Numbered from the stretch's first letter, positions 9,301-18,764 are shown. The stretch: DNA of 64,000 nt from Bog-756 sp963699085 (GCA_963699085.1 CAVOTH010000002.1:186001-250000); one strand, 5' to 3'. A program made the numbers and translations. Notes: generated from the sequence alone by a model not told the origin.

Positions 9301-10825
9301 GTCGCTCGTCCTGTGTCGCCCGGTGGCCGAGTGGCGCCCGTGGTTCGCCGAGCTGGCGGCCGACGGCCGGACGGTGGAGGTGGGCGGCCACTGGGCCGCC
9401 ACCGAGCGCCGGGCCGAGGCGGAACTGGTTCACGCCTCGCTGACCGACCCGCTGGTCGATGCCGACGACGCTCTGGCTGAGTGCGTGGGCGGTCATCTGG
9501 ACCTGGCCGGACCGGTGACCGTGGACCGGCTGGTCGACGAGGGTCCCCTCCCGTCAGGCCGAGTCCGTGGGGTCCCGGTCACGGCGGCGCGGGCGCGGTC
9601 GGGTCTGGCCCGCCGCCAGGCCATGGGTTCGGCCATCGAACTCCCCGATGGGCGCTGGTGCGCCCGCCATCTGCTGGTGCGGATCCACGGCGCCAGCCGG
9701 ACGCGACGTCGTCGCCAGGTGGAAGCGGTGCCGCTGGCCAGCTATGTGCGCTTCCTGGCCTGCTGGCAGCACGTCGCCGTCGGGTCACATGCGGAGGGGC
9801 GGGCCGGACTGCTCTCGGTCATCGAGCAGCTCCAGGGCATCGAGGCGCCGGCCGGCGAGTGGGAGCGGAACCTGCTGCCGGCGCGGGTGGAGGGCTACGA
9901 CCCCCGCTGGCTCGACGAACTGTGTCTGGCCGGCCAGGTGGCGTGGGGTCGCCTCACCCCACGGATCGACCGGGACTCCCCGGGTGACGACCTGGTCCAT
10001 CGGGGCACGTCCAACCCGTCGTCGGCCACACCGCTGGCACTCGTGTGCCGGGAGGACCTGAGCTGGCTCTTGGCCGCGGTGCGGATGGACCGCGAGGTGG
10101 CCGAGCCGTCCGTCGGGGCATCGGCCGACCTGTTGGCCGCCCTCCGCGCCCGTGGTGCCTCCTTCCGGTCCGAGCTTCCTGGCGCCACCGGTCGCCTCGA
10201 CAGCGACGTCGATGAGGGGCTGTGGGATCTGGTCTCGCGCGGCATCGCCACCGCTGACGCGTTCTCGGCGGTGCGGAGCCTGCTGGCCGCCCGTGCCCGC
10301 CGGCGCGGCCCCGGCCGGACCGTCGCCCGCCGCCGCGCCCTCGGCCGGGCCCGGACCCTTCCCGGCAGCGGTATCGGCGAGGGCCGGTGGTCGCTCCTGC
10401 CCGAGCCGGTCGTCCCGGATTCCGGGCTGGCCCCGGAGTCCGAGGAGCTGGCCGAATCCGTCGCCTGGCAACTGTTGGCCCGCTGGGGTGTGGTGGCGTG
10501 GGACGTGTGGGAGCGCGAGTCCTTTCGGATCCCGTGGCGCGACGTGGTGCGGGCCCTCCGTCGGTTCGAGGCCCGGGGTCAGGTGCAGGGGGGACGATTC
10601 GTCGCCGGCATCTCCGGTGAGCAGTATGCGCTGGCCGAAGCGGCGCAGCTGCTCGGCCGTGTGCACCGCGATGCGCAGCAGGCCGCCGAAGTCACCGTGG
10701 CCGGCGCCGATCCCCTCAACCTGACCGGTGGGATGTTCACCGGGCAGCGGGTTCCATCGGTCCGCAACCGGTCCGTTCGCTACCGCCATGGCGTCCCCAC
10801 CGAGGTGACCGACGCCGCTTCGTAG
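6390..10825 (+). CDS. lhr: Lhr-type ATP-dependent helicase, split by a one-base frameshift
   Basis: This large superfamily 2 DNA helicase is linked to DNA repair in actinobacteria. The first frame (to 8102) shows all helicase motifs in order: Walker A ASPTGSGKT, VDEVHTLARD (DEVH box), GLSATQR, TLIFVNTRKMAERVAHQL, ATASLELGIDVG and FLQRVGRANH. The sense then moves to another frame, from about 8018 to 10825, which carries the Lhr core and C-terminal regions (ETGDYRVVLDPEG, LLGTHSWRVVKVE and beyond). The switch lies in a run of five G at 8017..8021; one more G would restore about 1478 codons from the GTG at 6390, a normal Lhr length. As written, translation ends early with an aberrant tail. It could be a sequencing error, a recent mutation or, less likely, programmed slippage. 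The start at GTG 6390 is chosen for its leaderless promoter. Confidence 0.85.
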
Positions 10826-10907
10826 ACCGCTCCGCCCACCTGGGGCCAGGCGGGACCGATCCGCTGTGCGGGAGCGCTCCCGATCAGTCGGCCCGACCGT
10901 TGGAGGG

Positions 10908-11846
10908 TTACCCGGTCTGCTCGCCGAGCGGCTCGGGTGAGGAGACGGGGCGCGGTGGCTGATCGCGGGCGTCGTGGTATTCGACCGTGACGATCTTCGT
11001 CGAACAGTCGGGGTAGGGATTCGGATAATCGACGACACGAATGCGTCCGGTGGGCCGATACCGGTTGGCCTCGATGACCCTTCTCGGAACGTAGGGATCG
11101 AGGTCCATGCTCCGGAACAGGCGGGTGGCCGGTTCCCAGATCGACACCCGTTCGTGCCACCGGAGCCGGTCGAGCATGCGAAGCAGGATCATGAGCGTCG
11201 TCAGGGTGCCGGCCATGACCCCGGCGGCGATGGCGCCGAAGGCATTTCCCCCGGGAATCACGGCGATCAGCCCGATGAGAAGCACCAGAAGCAGGATCAG
11301 CCCCGACCATTCGAGGGCCGAGAGGGACTGGCCGGTGATGGATTCGACGATCGACCGGTTGGACCCGACATCGGTGCAGATCTTCAGCAGCTCGCGGTAC
11401 ACGCCGATCTGATCCTGGTTCTGCGGCTGCAGCGTATAGATCGCCTCGGTCAGCGCCAGATGGGCCGGGGTCGACAGATGTGCATCAACCAGTCGGTAGT
11501 CGATCTCCGAGGTCAGTTTTGCGTCGATGAGGGCCCGGATGCGTTCCCGGTCCTCCTCGGAGAACACGACGATCACCTGATGGATCGTGAGCAGGGCGGC
11601 ATTGTTCCTGCTGAGTGTGTCCTGCAGCAGTAGCAACCGCTCGCGGGCCCGCGCGATCGTAAAGGCCAACAGGACCCCGAACAGGAACGTGGCCATGCTG
11701 GCGAGGGCCACGTACACTCCCAGCTCGGCCCCGGTGCGCCCTAGAGCGAAGGAGACCAGACAGACGACGACCCCGACCGCCAGCGACGGCCAGAGAGTCG
11801 ACTCACCGTTGAAGACGGAGAGAGCGATGGCGCGCACCCTGATCAT
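10908..11846 (-). CDS. Membrane protein with paired N- and C-terminal transmembrane hairpins (DUF4239-like)
   Basis: A protein of about 312 residues with two hydrophobic segments near the start (LWPSLAVGVVVCLVSFALG and VYVALASMATFLFGVLLAFTI), a soluble helical middle of about 120 residues with many charged positions (FSEEDRERIRALIDAK), then two more hydrophobic segments (LILLLVLLIGLIAVI and a glycine/alanine-rich one). This layout resembles the DUF4239/bestrophin-like families, but I do not claim a function. The tail is cytoplasmic-looking and proline-rich. I chose ATG at 11846 because TACGTT stands exactly six bases upstream; the frame could also start at 11912. It lies downstream of the dienelactone hydrolase gene on the same strand. 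Confidence 0.6.
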   Translation of the reverse strand: MIRVRAIALSVFNGESTLWPSLAVGVVVCLVSFALGRTGAELGVYVALASMATFLFGVLLAFTIARARERLLLLQDTLSRNNAALLTIHQVIVVFSEEDRERIRALIDAKLTSEIDYRLVDAHLSTPAHLALTEAIYTLQPQNQDQIGVYRELLKICTDVGSNRSIVESITGQSLSALEWSGLILLLVLLIGLIAVIPGGNAFGAIAAGVMAGTLTTLMILLRMLDRLRWHERVSIWEPATRLFRSMDLDPYVPRRVIEANRYRPTGRIRVVDYPNPYPDCSTKIVTVEYHDARDQPPRPVSSPEPLGEQTG

Positions 11847-11852
11847 CGGCTC

Positions 11853-11858
11853 AACGTA
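11853..11858 (-). promoter_or_regulatory. -10 box of a leaderless promoter (membrane protein gene)
   Basis: Read on the minus strand, TACGTT is followed by six bases (GAGCCG) and the ATG at 11846. The same hexamer at the same spacing occurs at 55301 before an SDR gene. Confidence 0.45.
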
Positions 11859-11919
11859 GTCGACCTCACCAAGAGCGGAATCGGCGGATCGACCCGGACA
11901 GAGCCGGACCACCAGGCCG

Positions 11920-12663
11920 TCACCGGGCCAGGACGGATCCGAAGAACTCCTCGGTGGCCTTCCAGTGACGCTCGGCGGCGTCGGCGTCGTAGCTCCCGTT
12001 GTCGGGCACGGCGAAGCCGTGATGGGCCTGGTAGGTCTCGATGGTGTGCATGACCCCGGCTTCGGTCAGCGACTGCTCCAGCAGTTCCTTCTGCTCCTCG
12101 GGAAACGACCTGTCCTCGATGGCGCCACCCACATATACGGCGGCCTTGATTCCACCCGCCTTGTGGTGGGGACTGTCGGGGTCGTCGGCATTGGCCAGAT
12201 TCCCCCCGTGGAAGGAGGCTGACGCCGCAATCTGCCCACCTAGGTTGGCCGCGGCGATGAGCGACAGTCGGCCACCCATGCAGTAGCCGGTCGTGCCGAC
12301 GCCGCCCGGTGCTGTTTCGGGCCGGGAGTCGAGGTACCCGACGAAGGATCCGGCGTCGCGCACCACCAGGTCTGCGGTGTAGGCCCCCATCCACCTCATG
12401 ATCCGCTCCGCCGTCGCCTTGTCGTCGAACGCGGTGCGGGCGTCGACGGGCTCGTAGGGGCCGTTGCGGTAGTAGAAGTCAGGCACCAGGACCACATAGC
12501 CCAGGGCCGACAGCCGCTCGCCCATCTGGCGCATGGTGTCGCGCATCCCCCCGGCGTCGGCGAACATGATCACCCCGGGCCACGGTCCGTCGCCATCGGG
12601 GATGCTGAGTGCCGCCGGGCAGGTACCGTCGGCTGTCTCGATCTCTACCGTGCGCTGGGTCAC
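11920..12663 (-). CDS. Dienelactone hydrolase family protein
   Basis: An alpha/beta hydrolase of 247 residues in the family of carboxymethylenebutenolidase, which opens dienelactone rings in chlorocatechol breakdown. The nucleophile elbow is TTGYCMGGRLS, with cysteine as nucleophile as in true dienelactone hydrolases. The acid is probably in YVGGAIEDRSF and the histidine in YQAHHGFAVPD. The oxyanion region is GVIMFADAGGMRD. It is cytoplasmic, with no signal peptide. The GTG start is preceded by AGGGAGCG. It sits between a VOC protein (upstream, same strand, 72-base gap) and the membrane protein. The substrate here is unknown; many members act on other esters or lactones. Confidence 0.85.
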   Translation of the reverse strand: MTQRTVEIETADGTCPAALSIPDGDGPWPGVIMFADAGGMRDTMRQMGERLSALGYVVLVPDFYYRNGPYEPVDARTAFDDKATAERIMRWMGAYTADLVVRDAGSFVGYLDSRPETAPGGVGTTGYCMGGRLSLIAAANLGGQIAASASFHGGNLANADDPDSPHHKAGGIKAAVYVGGAIEDRSFPEEQKELLEQSLTEAGVMHTIETYQAHHGFAVPDNGSYDADAAERHWKATEEFFGSVLAR

Positions 12664-12735
12664 GTCGGTCCGCTCCCTTGGTCGTGCGTCCGTTTCGGAC
12701 CCTACCGGGACCCGACTTGGGAATCGGCGCGCCGA

Positions 12736-13104
12736 TCAGCTCCCGTAGGGGCGGGTCAGGACCTCCAGATTGTGGCCGGAGGGATCATCGAAGTAGAAGC
12801 CGCGGCCGTGGTGGTTGATGCGGTTCTCCTGGGTGTGTCCGGGGTCGGCCCAGTAGGTGAGGCCGCGCCCGGTGACCCGGGCGAAGATGGCGTCGAACTC
12901 CTCCTCGGTCACCAGGAAGGCGTAGTGGTGACGTTCCGGGTTGCCCCGGTCGTCGTAGTCGAGGCTGACCCCGTTGGCCGTCTCGACGCACAGGAACGGC
13001 CCGAATGGCTTCGGTGGATCGAGTCCGAGGATCTCGGACAGGAAGGTGGCGGAAGCGGACTTGTCCTGAACGGGAACGATCGTGTGGTTGAGCTGAACGG
13101 TCAT
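12736..13104 (-). CDS. VOC (glyoxalase/dioxygenase-fold) family protein
   Basis: A 122-residue protein with the paired beta-alpha-beta-beta-beta units of the vicinal oxygen chelate fold: MTVQLNHTIVPVQDKSAS opens the first half and ERHHYAFLVTEEEFDAIFAR the second. Likely metal ligands are the histidine of LNHTIVPV, the histidine of RHHYAFLV and the glutamate of HNLEVLTRPYG. The FYFDDPSGHNLEVL ending is diagnostic. Family members include glyoxalase I, ring-cleaving dioxygenases and fosfomycin-resistance enzymes; the precise reaction cannot be given. The start ATG has a ribosome site (GGAGGTGCC) and the gene is followed by the dienelactone hydrolase gene. Confidence 0.85.
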   Translation of the reverse strand: MTVQLNHTIVPVQDKSASATFLSEILGLDPPKPFGPFLCVETANGVSLDYDDRGNPERHHYAFLVTEEEFDAIFARVTGRGLTYWADPGHTQENRINHHGRGFYFDDPSGHNLEVLTRPYGS

Positions 13105-13226
13105 GGCACCTCCGACGTCGCTTGTGGCACCCCACCCCTGTTCCTGGTCATCATCCCATCCCGAGTAGGTTCGATCCGTCAGCCGGATGTCACCGCTGTC
13201 CGGCGACCGGTGATCGGGGGAAGCAC

Positions 13227-14834
13227 GTGGAACGACGGAACGGCATCATCCGTGGGCTGACGGTCTGCGGAGCGATGCTCCTGACCGGAACGGCCCTGGT
13301 GTCCTGCTCGTCGGGGGGCAGCTCGCCGGCAGTACTTCTCGTGGGCACCTACAACGGCAAGGCGGGGCAGTACACCTCCATCCAGTCGGCGGTGAACGCA
13401 GCCCAGCCCGGCGACTACATCCTGGTGGCCCCGGGCGACTACCACGAGGACGACGACGCCCACGTGACCCAGCCGAGCGTGCTGAGCTCGGGGGACCACG
13501 GGGGAGTGGTGGTGCACACCTCGGACCTGACCATCCGGGGGATGAACCGCGACACGGTCATCGTGGACGGCACCAAGGCCGGGGGCACCGACGTCGTGCA
13601 GCTCGGACCCGCAGTACCAGAACTTCGGTCCGGTAGTCGGGTGGCAAGGCGCAGGGACGGAACGGGATCGTGGTGTGGAAGGCAGACGACGTCCGCATCG
13701 AGAATCTCACGGCCTGCAATTTCCTCGGTGGTGCGGGTGACTCGGGCAATGAGATCTGGTGGAACGGTGGCGACGGCTCGGGCAAGGTCGGACTCACCGG
13801 ATACACCGGCAGCTACCTGACCGGGACCAGCTCCTTCTACAGCGACGAGACCTCGGCCGCCGAGTACGGGATCTTCTCCTCCAACGCCCAAGGACCGGGC
13901 AGCTGGAACCAGATCTACGGCTCGAACATGAACGACTCCGGTATGTACGTCGGAGCCTGCCACCAGGTGTGCGACGTCACCATCGACCACGCCTGGATGG
14001 AGAACAACGCCCTCGGCTACTCGGGCACCAACTCCGGCGGTGCGGTGGTCATCGAAAACTCCCAATTCGACAACAACGAGGACGGGGTGGACACCAACAC
14101 CCAGATCGCCGGCGACCCTCCACCGCCTCAGAACGGCGACTGCCCCGACGGCGCCACCAGCTCCATCACCCACACCCATTCGTGCTGGGTGTTCATCCAT
14201 AACAACGTCCACAACAACAACAACGGCAACGTTCCCGAGGCCGGTAATGCGGCGGCCGGACCCATCGGTACCGGTATGACCCTCTCCGGCGGCCGCAACG
14301 ACACCGTCATGGACAACACGTTCTCCAACAACGGTGCCTGGGGCGTCCTGTTCGTCCCCTACCCCGACAGCGGCACCCCGTCGCTCAACCAGAAGTGCGC
14401 CAACTTCGGCGGGTTCGAGACGGCCGGGTTCGGCTGCATCTTCGAGCCCGAGGGGGACGCCCTCAACGGTAATACCTTCGTCAACGACGGCTACTACGCC
14501 AATCCGTCCAACTCGGACTTCGGCCAGATCGTCCTGCACACCGGCCTACCGTCGAACTGCTACAGCGACAACACCGCACCGAATGGCAGCGCTCCGGCCA
14601 ATCTCGAGCAGCTCCAGCCCGTCTGCGGCATAACGACCACCACGACCAATGCCGACTCCACATTGCTCAGCCAGGCCGAGTGCGATTCCCGACTCGAGAC
14701 GTGCTCCACCCGGCGCCAACTACCCGCCACAGACCGGGGTGCGACTGGCACCACTGCCGAAGGGGCTGCCCACCATGTCCAACCCCTGTGAAGGGGTGCC
14801 GTCCAACGCGTGGTGTCCGTCGAGCGACTCCTGA
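13227..14834 (+). pseudogene. Right-handed parallel beta-helix lipoprotein gene with three apparent +1 frameshifts
   Basis: The GTG at 13227 (ribosome site GGGGGAAG) begins a lipoprotein signal peptide ending LTGTALVSCSS. Next come features of carbohydrate-active beta-helix proteins: YTSIQSAVNAAQPGDYILVA and DLTIRGMNRDTVIVDGTKAG. The sense then passes through three frames. A short stretch (CSSDPQYQNFGPVVG) lies one base out of phase from about 13585. From about 13645 the frame carries RNGIVVWKADDVRIENL, the asparagine-rich coils (VVIENSQFDNNEDGVD, FSNNGAWGVLF) and the rest to about 14700. The end (PPGANYPPQTG, MSNPCEGVPSNAWCP) is one base further on, stopping at 14832..14834. Each step equals one extra base. 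Joined, the product would be about 534 residues, secreted and probably surface-attached. Recent decay and sequencing insertions explain this equally well. Confidence 0.6.
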
Positions 14835-14849
14835 CGCCGAGTTCCTCGA

Positions 14850-15509
14850 TCAGCCCGATTCGTCCGATGCCGCCGGATCGAGTCTGCGGTACCAGAGGCG
14901 CCAGGGCGTGGTGTGCCGTTGCCAGACGTCGGGGCCGCTCGAGTACTTGGGACCCGAGTGCCGGCGGTTCGCCGCCGATTCCTCGTCGACCTCGTACACG
15001 GCCAGGAACCGGGGCGCGCCCGGATAGGGCGGCTTGACCACCTCTTCCAACTCGTAGCGCACGGCGCGGAACGCTCGACGGCGCTCGGCCACCTCGGGCA
15101 GGTGGACGTCGGTGTAGAAGTCGTTGAAGACCACCAGGTCCTCGTCGGTGGCGTCGGCGGGAGGATCGACACCCAGCAGATAGATGGCGAACGGAGCCAC
15201 CCGGGCCGGAGCCGTCTCCGCCACCTGTCGGTAGATCAGCGACCACGTCTGTCGCAGGCCCGGCCGCTCCGGGGCTTCATCGGCGGCCTCGTTCTGTTTC
15301 CCATTGTCGGTCTTCCCGTTGCCGGAGACTGCGCTCAGGAACTTCGGGGGTCGGAACCCGCGGGCGGCGACGGCGAGCAACTCGAAGTGGGCACCGGCGG
15401 ACGGGTCGTCGGGCGCGGACCGGGCGAACCGTTCGGCTGCGGTGGGGTCGGCCGCCGCACCCTTGCGCTCGTCCCAGCCGGTCCACCAGGTCAGTGGTGC
15501 CTGGTCCAT
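14850..15509 (-). CDS. Hypothetical protein, possible dimeric alpha/beta-barrel (EthD-like) fold
   Basis: A soluble protein of 219 residues. The first half (DQAPLTWWTGWDERKGAAAD) is unfamiliar and contains a glycine/lysine/asparagine-rich linker near residue 70. The second half looks like a small ferredoxin-like alpha/beta domain: RVAPFAIYLLGVD, VVFNDFYTDVHLPEVAERR, RAVRYELEEV and RFLAVYEVDEE follow the pattern seen in EthD and related proteins, where NxxYxxxHLPE is typical. I chose ATG at 15509 because TATCCT lies six bases before it. It is divergent from the LigD polymerase gene, 100 bases away. The function is not known. Confidence 0.6.
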   Translation of the reverse strand: MDQAPLTWWTGWDERKGAAADPTAAERFARSAPDDPSAGAHFELLAVAARGFRPPKFLSAVSGNGKTDNGKQNEAADEAPERPGLRQTWSLIYRQVAETAPARVAPFAIYLLGVDPPADATDEDLVVFNDFYTDVHLPEVAERRRAFRAVRYELEEVVKPPYPGAPRFLAVYEVDEESAANRRHSGPKYSSGPDVWQRHTTPWRLWYRRLDPAASDESG

Positions 15510-15515
15510 GCGCAG

Positions 15516-15521
15516 AGGATA
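15516..15521 (-). promoter_or_regulatory. -10 box of a leaderless promoter (hypothetical gene)
   Basis: On the minus strand TATCCT is followed by CTGCGC (six bases) and ATG at 15509. No ribosome site is present. Confidence 0.5.
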
Positions 15522-15597
15522 CCGACCCGGTGATCCGGGTTCGATGCCCGTCCGGCAGGTGATCGGAGCGGCAGGTGATCCGAGTAGGTCGGCCCGA

Positions 15598-15603
15598 TAG
15601 CGT
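15598..15603 (+). promoter_or_regulatory. -10 box of a leaderless promoter (ligD polymerase gene)
   Basis: TAGCGT, then GAGGGA (six bases), then GTG at 15610. It fits the spacing seen at the other end-joining genes in this window. Confidence 0.45.
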
Positions 15604-15609
15604 GAGGGA

Positions 15610-16620
15610 GTGGCCGCCAAAGAGGTTCGTCCCATCGAGGTGTCCGGTCGGACGATCGGGATCTCCAGCCCGGACAAGATCTACTTTCCCGAACTCGGTG
15701 CCACCAAGTTCGAGCTGGCCTCGTACTACGTGTCCGTGGCCGAAGGACTGCAGGTGACCGCCTTCGGGCGCCCGGCCATGCTCCAGCGCTTCCCGGAAGG
15801 TGCAGGCGGCAAGTCCTTCTTCCAGAAGCGGGTGCCGGCCGGCGCGCCGGACTGGTTGCAGACCACCGAGGTCACCACGCCCAACGGGACCACATCCAAC
15901 GCCCTGGTGGTGGCCGATGTCGCCCACATCCTGTGGGCCGTCAACCTGGGGTGCCTCGGACTCCACCTGTGGCCCTACCTGGCCCAGGATCCGGCTCACG
16001 CCGATGAACTCCGTATCGATCTCGACCCCCAGCCCGGTACATCCTTCGACGACATCCGGGAGACGGCGGCCTGCACCCGCGCCCTGTTGGACGAACTGGG
16101 CATCGCCGCCTATCCGAAGACCACCGGCAACCGGGGGCTCCATGTCTACGCCCGGCTCGAGCCGCGCTGGGACAGCTACGAGGTCCGTTCGGGGGCCGTC
16201 GCCTTGGCCCGGGAGCTCGAGCGACGGCACCCCGACCTGATCACCGCCAACTGGTGGAAGGAGGAGCGGGGCCAGCGGATCTTCGTCGACTTCAATCAGA
16301 ACGCGCCCCACCGGACGGTCTTCGGCGCCTGGTTCGCCCGACCCCGGGTGGGTGGCCAGGTCTCCACCCCACTGACGTGGGACGAGGTGGCGACCGTCGA
16401 TCCCGAGGAGTTGACCATACGGAGCGTTCCCGACCTGGTCGCCCAGCGGGGTGACCCGTGGTCGGCCATGGCCTCGGCACCCCAGTCACTCCAGCCGCTG
16501 CTCGACCTGGCCGCCCGCGACCGGGATGCCGGCCTCCATGATGCGCCGTGGCCACCGGAGTATCCCAAGCAGCCTGACGAGCCACCCCGGGTGTCACCGA
16601 GCCGGGCCAAGACGGTCTGA
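15610..16620 (+). CDS. ligD: LigD-type polymerase/primase domain protein (non-homologous end joining)
   Basis: A stand-alone polymerase domain of 336 residues of the archaeo-eukaryotic primase superfamily. It fills gaps and adds ribonucleotides or deoxynucleotides at broken DNA ends during end joining with Ku. Motif I is RIDLDPQPGTSFDDI near residue 135 (the two metal aspartates), with TTGNRGLHVYARLEP near 172 and RIFVDFNQNAPHRTVFG near 222 carrying the third acidic residue. The beginning (SSPDKIYFPELGATKFELA) and the substrate pocket (MLQRFPEGAGGKSFFQKR) are typical. There is no ligase or phosphoesterase domain on the same chain, so it matches the split PolDom type. The PHP gene starts three bases after its stop, suggesting co-transcription. 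Confidence 0.9.
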   Translation: MAAKEVRPIEVSGRTIGISSPDKIYFPELGATKFELASYYVSVAEGLQVTAFGRPAMLQRFPEGAGGKSFFQKRVPAGAPDWLQTTEVTTPNGTTSNALVVADVAHILWAVNLGCLGLHLWPYLAQDPAHADELRIDLDPQPGTSFDDIRETAACTRALLDELGIAAYPKTTGNRGLHVYARLEPRWDSYEVRSGAVALARELERRHPDLITANWWKEERGQRIFVDFNQNAPHRTVFGAWFARPRVGGQVSTPLTWDEVATVDPEELTIRSVPDLVAQRGDPWSAMASAPQSLQPLLDLAARDRDAGLHDAPWPPEYPKQPDEPPRVSPSRAKTV

Positions 16621-16623
16621 ACC

Positions 16624-17637
16624 ATGGATCCCACCGAGGCCCTCCGCCGCATCGCCTACCTGCTCGAACGCGACGGGGCGGAGTCCTACAAGGTCCGGGC
16701 CTTCCGCAAGGCGGCCGCCGCCATCGCCGACATCCCCGCCGACGAGTTGGCGGCCATGTCCCCCTCCCGACTCCAGGGCATCCCCGACGTCGGCAAGACC
16801 TCGGCCCAGGTGATCGCGGAGGCGACCGCCGGGGACGTTCCCGAGTACCTGGCCCGTCTCGAGTCCACGGGACCACCGGCGGTGAGCAGTGCCGCCCGCC
16901 AGCTGCTGGAGCAGCTCCGTGGGGACTGCCACAGCCACTCCGACTGGTCGGACGGTGGGTCACCGATCCGTGAGATGGCCGAGGCGGCCAGGGATCTCGG
17001 CCATGACTACTGGGCCCTCACCGATCACAGTCCCCGCCTGACCGTGGCCCATGGGCTCGATGCCGATCGGCTCCGCCAACAGCTCGAGATCGTGGCGGAG
17101 CTCAACGACGAGCTGGCCCCGTTCCGCATCCTCACCGGTATCGAGGTCGACATCCTGGTCGACGGGGGACTCGACCAGGACGAGTCGCTGTTGGCCCAGC
17201 TCGATGTGGTGGTGGCCAGTGTCCACTCCAAGCTCCGGATGGACGAGCCGGAGATGACCAGGCGGATGCTCCGGGCCATCGAGAGTCCCCACACCGACAT
17301 CCTGGGCCACTGCACCGGCCGCATCGTGGTGGGCAAGGGCCGCCCGCCCTCCACGTTCGATGCCGACGCGGTATTCGGCGCCTGTGCCGCCAACGGCACG
17401 GCGGTGGAGATCAACTGCCGGCCGGACCGTCTCGATCCGCCCGAGCCGCTCCTCGAGCTGGCGCTGTCCCTGGGCTGCAATGTCGTGGTGGACACCGACG
17501 CCCATGCCCCCGGCCAACTCGAGTGGCAGTACCACGGGTGCGAAAAGGCGGCGCAGGCCGACATCGCGGCCGACCGGGTGATGAACACCTTGTCGGTGGA
17601 CGACTTCCTGGCCTGGACGGCAGGGCACGAGGCGTAG
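16624..17637 (+). CDS. Helix-hairpin-helix plus PHP-domain protein (PolX-like C-terminal half)
   Basis: The N-terminal 90 residues resemble the start of family X polymerases (DPTEALRRIAYLLERDG, ESYKVRAFRKAAAAI) and include a helix-hairpin-helix near residue 47-62 (LQGIPDVGKTSAQVI). A PHP metallo-phosphoesterase domain follows from about residue 100: GDCHSHSDWSDG, ALTDHSPRL, TGIEVDIL, VVASVHSK, DILGHCTGR, VEINCRPDR and VVDTDAHAPGQ contain the nine expected metal ligands. The palm domain of PolX between these parts is absent. PHP domains act as nucleases or phosphatases; here, between a LigD polymerase and a ligase, it may clean DNA ends. It starts three bases after the ligD stop. Confidence 0.85.
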   Translation: MDPTEALRRIAYLLERDGAESYKVRAFRKAAAAIADIPADELAAMSPSRLQGIPDVGKTSAQVIAEATAGDVPEYLARLESTGPPAVSSAARQLLEQLRGDCHSHSDWSDGGSPIREMAEAARDLGHDYWALTDHSPRLTVAHGLDADRLRQQLEIVAELNDELAPFRILTGIEVDILVDGGLDQDESLLAQLDVVVASVHSKLRMDEPEMTRRMLRAIESPHTDILGHCTGRIVVGKGRPPSTFDADAVFGACAANGTAVEINCRPDRLDPPEPLLELALSLGCNVVVDTDAHAPGQLEWQYHGCEKAAQADIAADRVMNTLSVDDFLAWTAGHEA

Positions 17638-17663
17638 GACCGGCCCGCCACAGCGCTGCCCGA

Positions 17664-17669
17664 TACCAT
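17664..17669 (+). promoter_or_regulatory. -10 box of a leaderless promoter (ligC)
   Basis: TACCAT, then GCGACC (six bases), then GTG at 17676. The box lies in the short gap after the PHP gene, so the ligase has its own start site even if read-through also occurs. Confidence 0.5.
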
Positions 17670-17675
17670 GCGACC

Positions 17676-18737
17676 GTGGCTCTCCCTGTCGCACCGCCGG
17701 TGGCACCGATGTTGGCCAAGCTGGCCCGCGAGCTGCCGGAACGGGACGGCCTGTACTACGAGCCCAAGTGGGACGGCTTCCGCTGCATCGTCTTCCGCGA
17801 CGGCGACGACGTGGTGCTGGGCAGCCGCAACGAAAAGCCCCTGACCCGGTACTTCCCCGAGTTGGTGGACTCGCTCCGGGCCAACCTGCCCGACCGTTGC
17901 GTCATCGACGGTGAGATCGTCATCGCCGGCCCGACCGGACTCGACTTCGACGTCCTGTCCCAACGGATCCATCCCGCCGACTCCCGGGTCGAGCTGCTGG
18001 CTCGCACCACCCCTGCCTCATTCGTGGCCTTCGACCTCCTGGCCCTGGGCGACGACGATCTGCAGGGCGAGCCCTACGCCGTACGCCGCCGGACCCTCGA
18101 GCAGGCATTGGCGTCGTCCGCCCCACCCGTCCACCTCACTCCGGTCACCACCAGCCCGGATGTGGCCAGGGACTGGTTCTCCCGGTTCGAAGGGGCCGGG
18201 CTGGATGGTGTGGTGGTCAAGGACGGCGAGCTCACCTATCAGCCGGACAAGCGGGCCATGGTCAAGGTGAAGCACGAGCGGACGGCGGACTGCGTCGTCG
18301 GGGGTTTCCGCTGGCATAAGTCAGGGGGTGTCGTCGGCTCGCTCCTCCTCGGATTGTTCGACGAGTCCGGCGTGCTCCAGCACGTAGGTGTCGCCTCCGG
18401 GTTCAGCGCCGCCCGTCGGGCCGAGTTCGTCGACACCCTGGACCCCTACCGGAGCGACGCGACCACCGGTCATCCCTGGTTGGCCGAAGGCACCCCCGGC
18501 GGGCGGGTCCCCGGTGGCCAGAGCCGTTGGAGCGCCGGCAAGGATCTCAGTTGGGAACCCCTCCGTCCCGAACTGGTGGTGGAGGTCGCCTATGACCACC
18601 TCCAGGTCGACCGCTTCCGGCACGCCACGTCCTTCATCCGCTGGCGTCCGGACAGGGACCCGGGATCGTGCACCTATGCCCAGTTGGATACGCCGGTGCC
18701 CACCGAACTGGAAGAGGTCTTCGGCACCCGCGGCTGA
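17676..18737 (+). CDS. ligC: ATP-dependent DNA ligase, LigC type
   Basis: A 353-residue ligase that seals nicks using ATP. The nucleotidyl-transfer motifs are all visible: motif I EPKWDGFRC with the catalytic lysine near residue 31, motif III CVIDGEIVI with FVAFDLLALG, motif IV GLDGVVVKDGELTY, and motif V MVKVKHERTADCVV. An OB-fold follows (VVGSLLLGLFDESGVLQHVG, WEPLRPELVVEVAYDH). Size and lack of other domains fit LigC, the ligase that in mycobacteria works beside Ku and LigD, or in base excision repair. A longer upstream frame exists, but GTG 17676 directly before ALPVAPPVAPMLA is the natural start. Confidence 0.9.
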   Translation: MALPVAPPVAPMLAKLARELPERDGLYYEPKWDGFRCIVFRDGDDVVLGSRNEKPLTRYFPELVDSLRANLPDRCVIDGEIVIAGPTGLDFDVLSQRIHPADSRVELLARTTPASFVAFDLLALGDDDLQGEPYAVRRRTLEQALASSAPPVHLTPVTTSPDVARDWFSRFEGAGLDGVVVKDGELTYQPDKRAMVKVKHERTADCVVGGFRWHKSGGVVGSLLLGLFDESGVLQHVGVASGFSAARRAEFVDTLDPYRSDATTGHPWLAEGTPGGRVPGGQSRWSAGKDLSWEPLRPELVVEVAYDHLQVDRFRHATSFIRWRPDRDPGSCTYAQLDTPVPTELEEVFGTRG

Positions 18738-18764
18738 ACTGAGCGGAAGCCGCAGCAGCGCGCG

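Noticed and set aside
10869..10882. 14-bp perfect palindrome CGGGAGCGCTCCCG between lhr and the convergent membrane-protein gene
   Set aside because: It has no loop for an RNA hairpin and no promoter near it, so neither terminator nor operator is supported.
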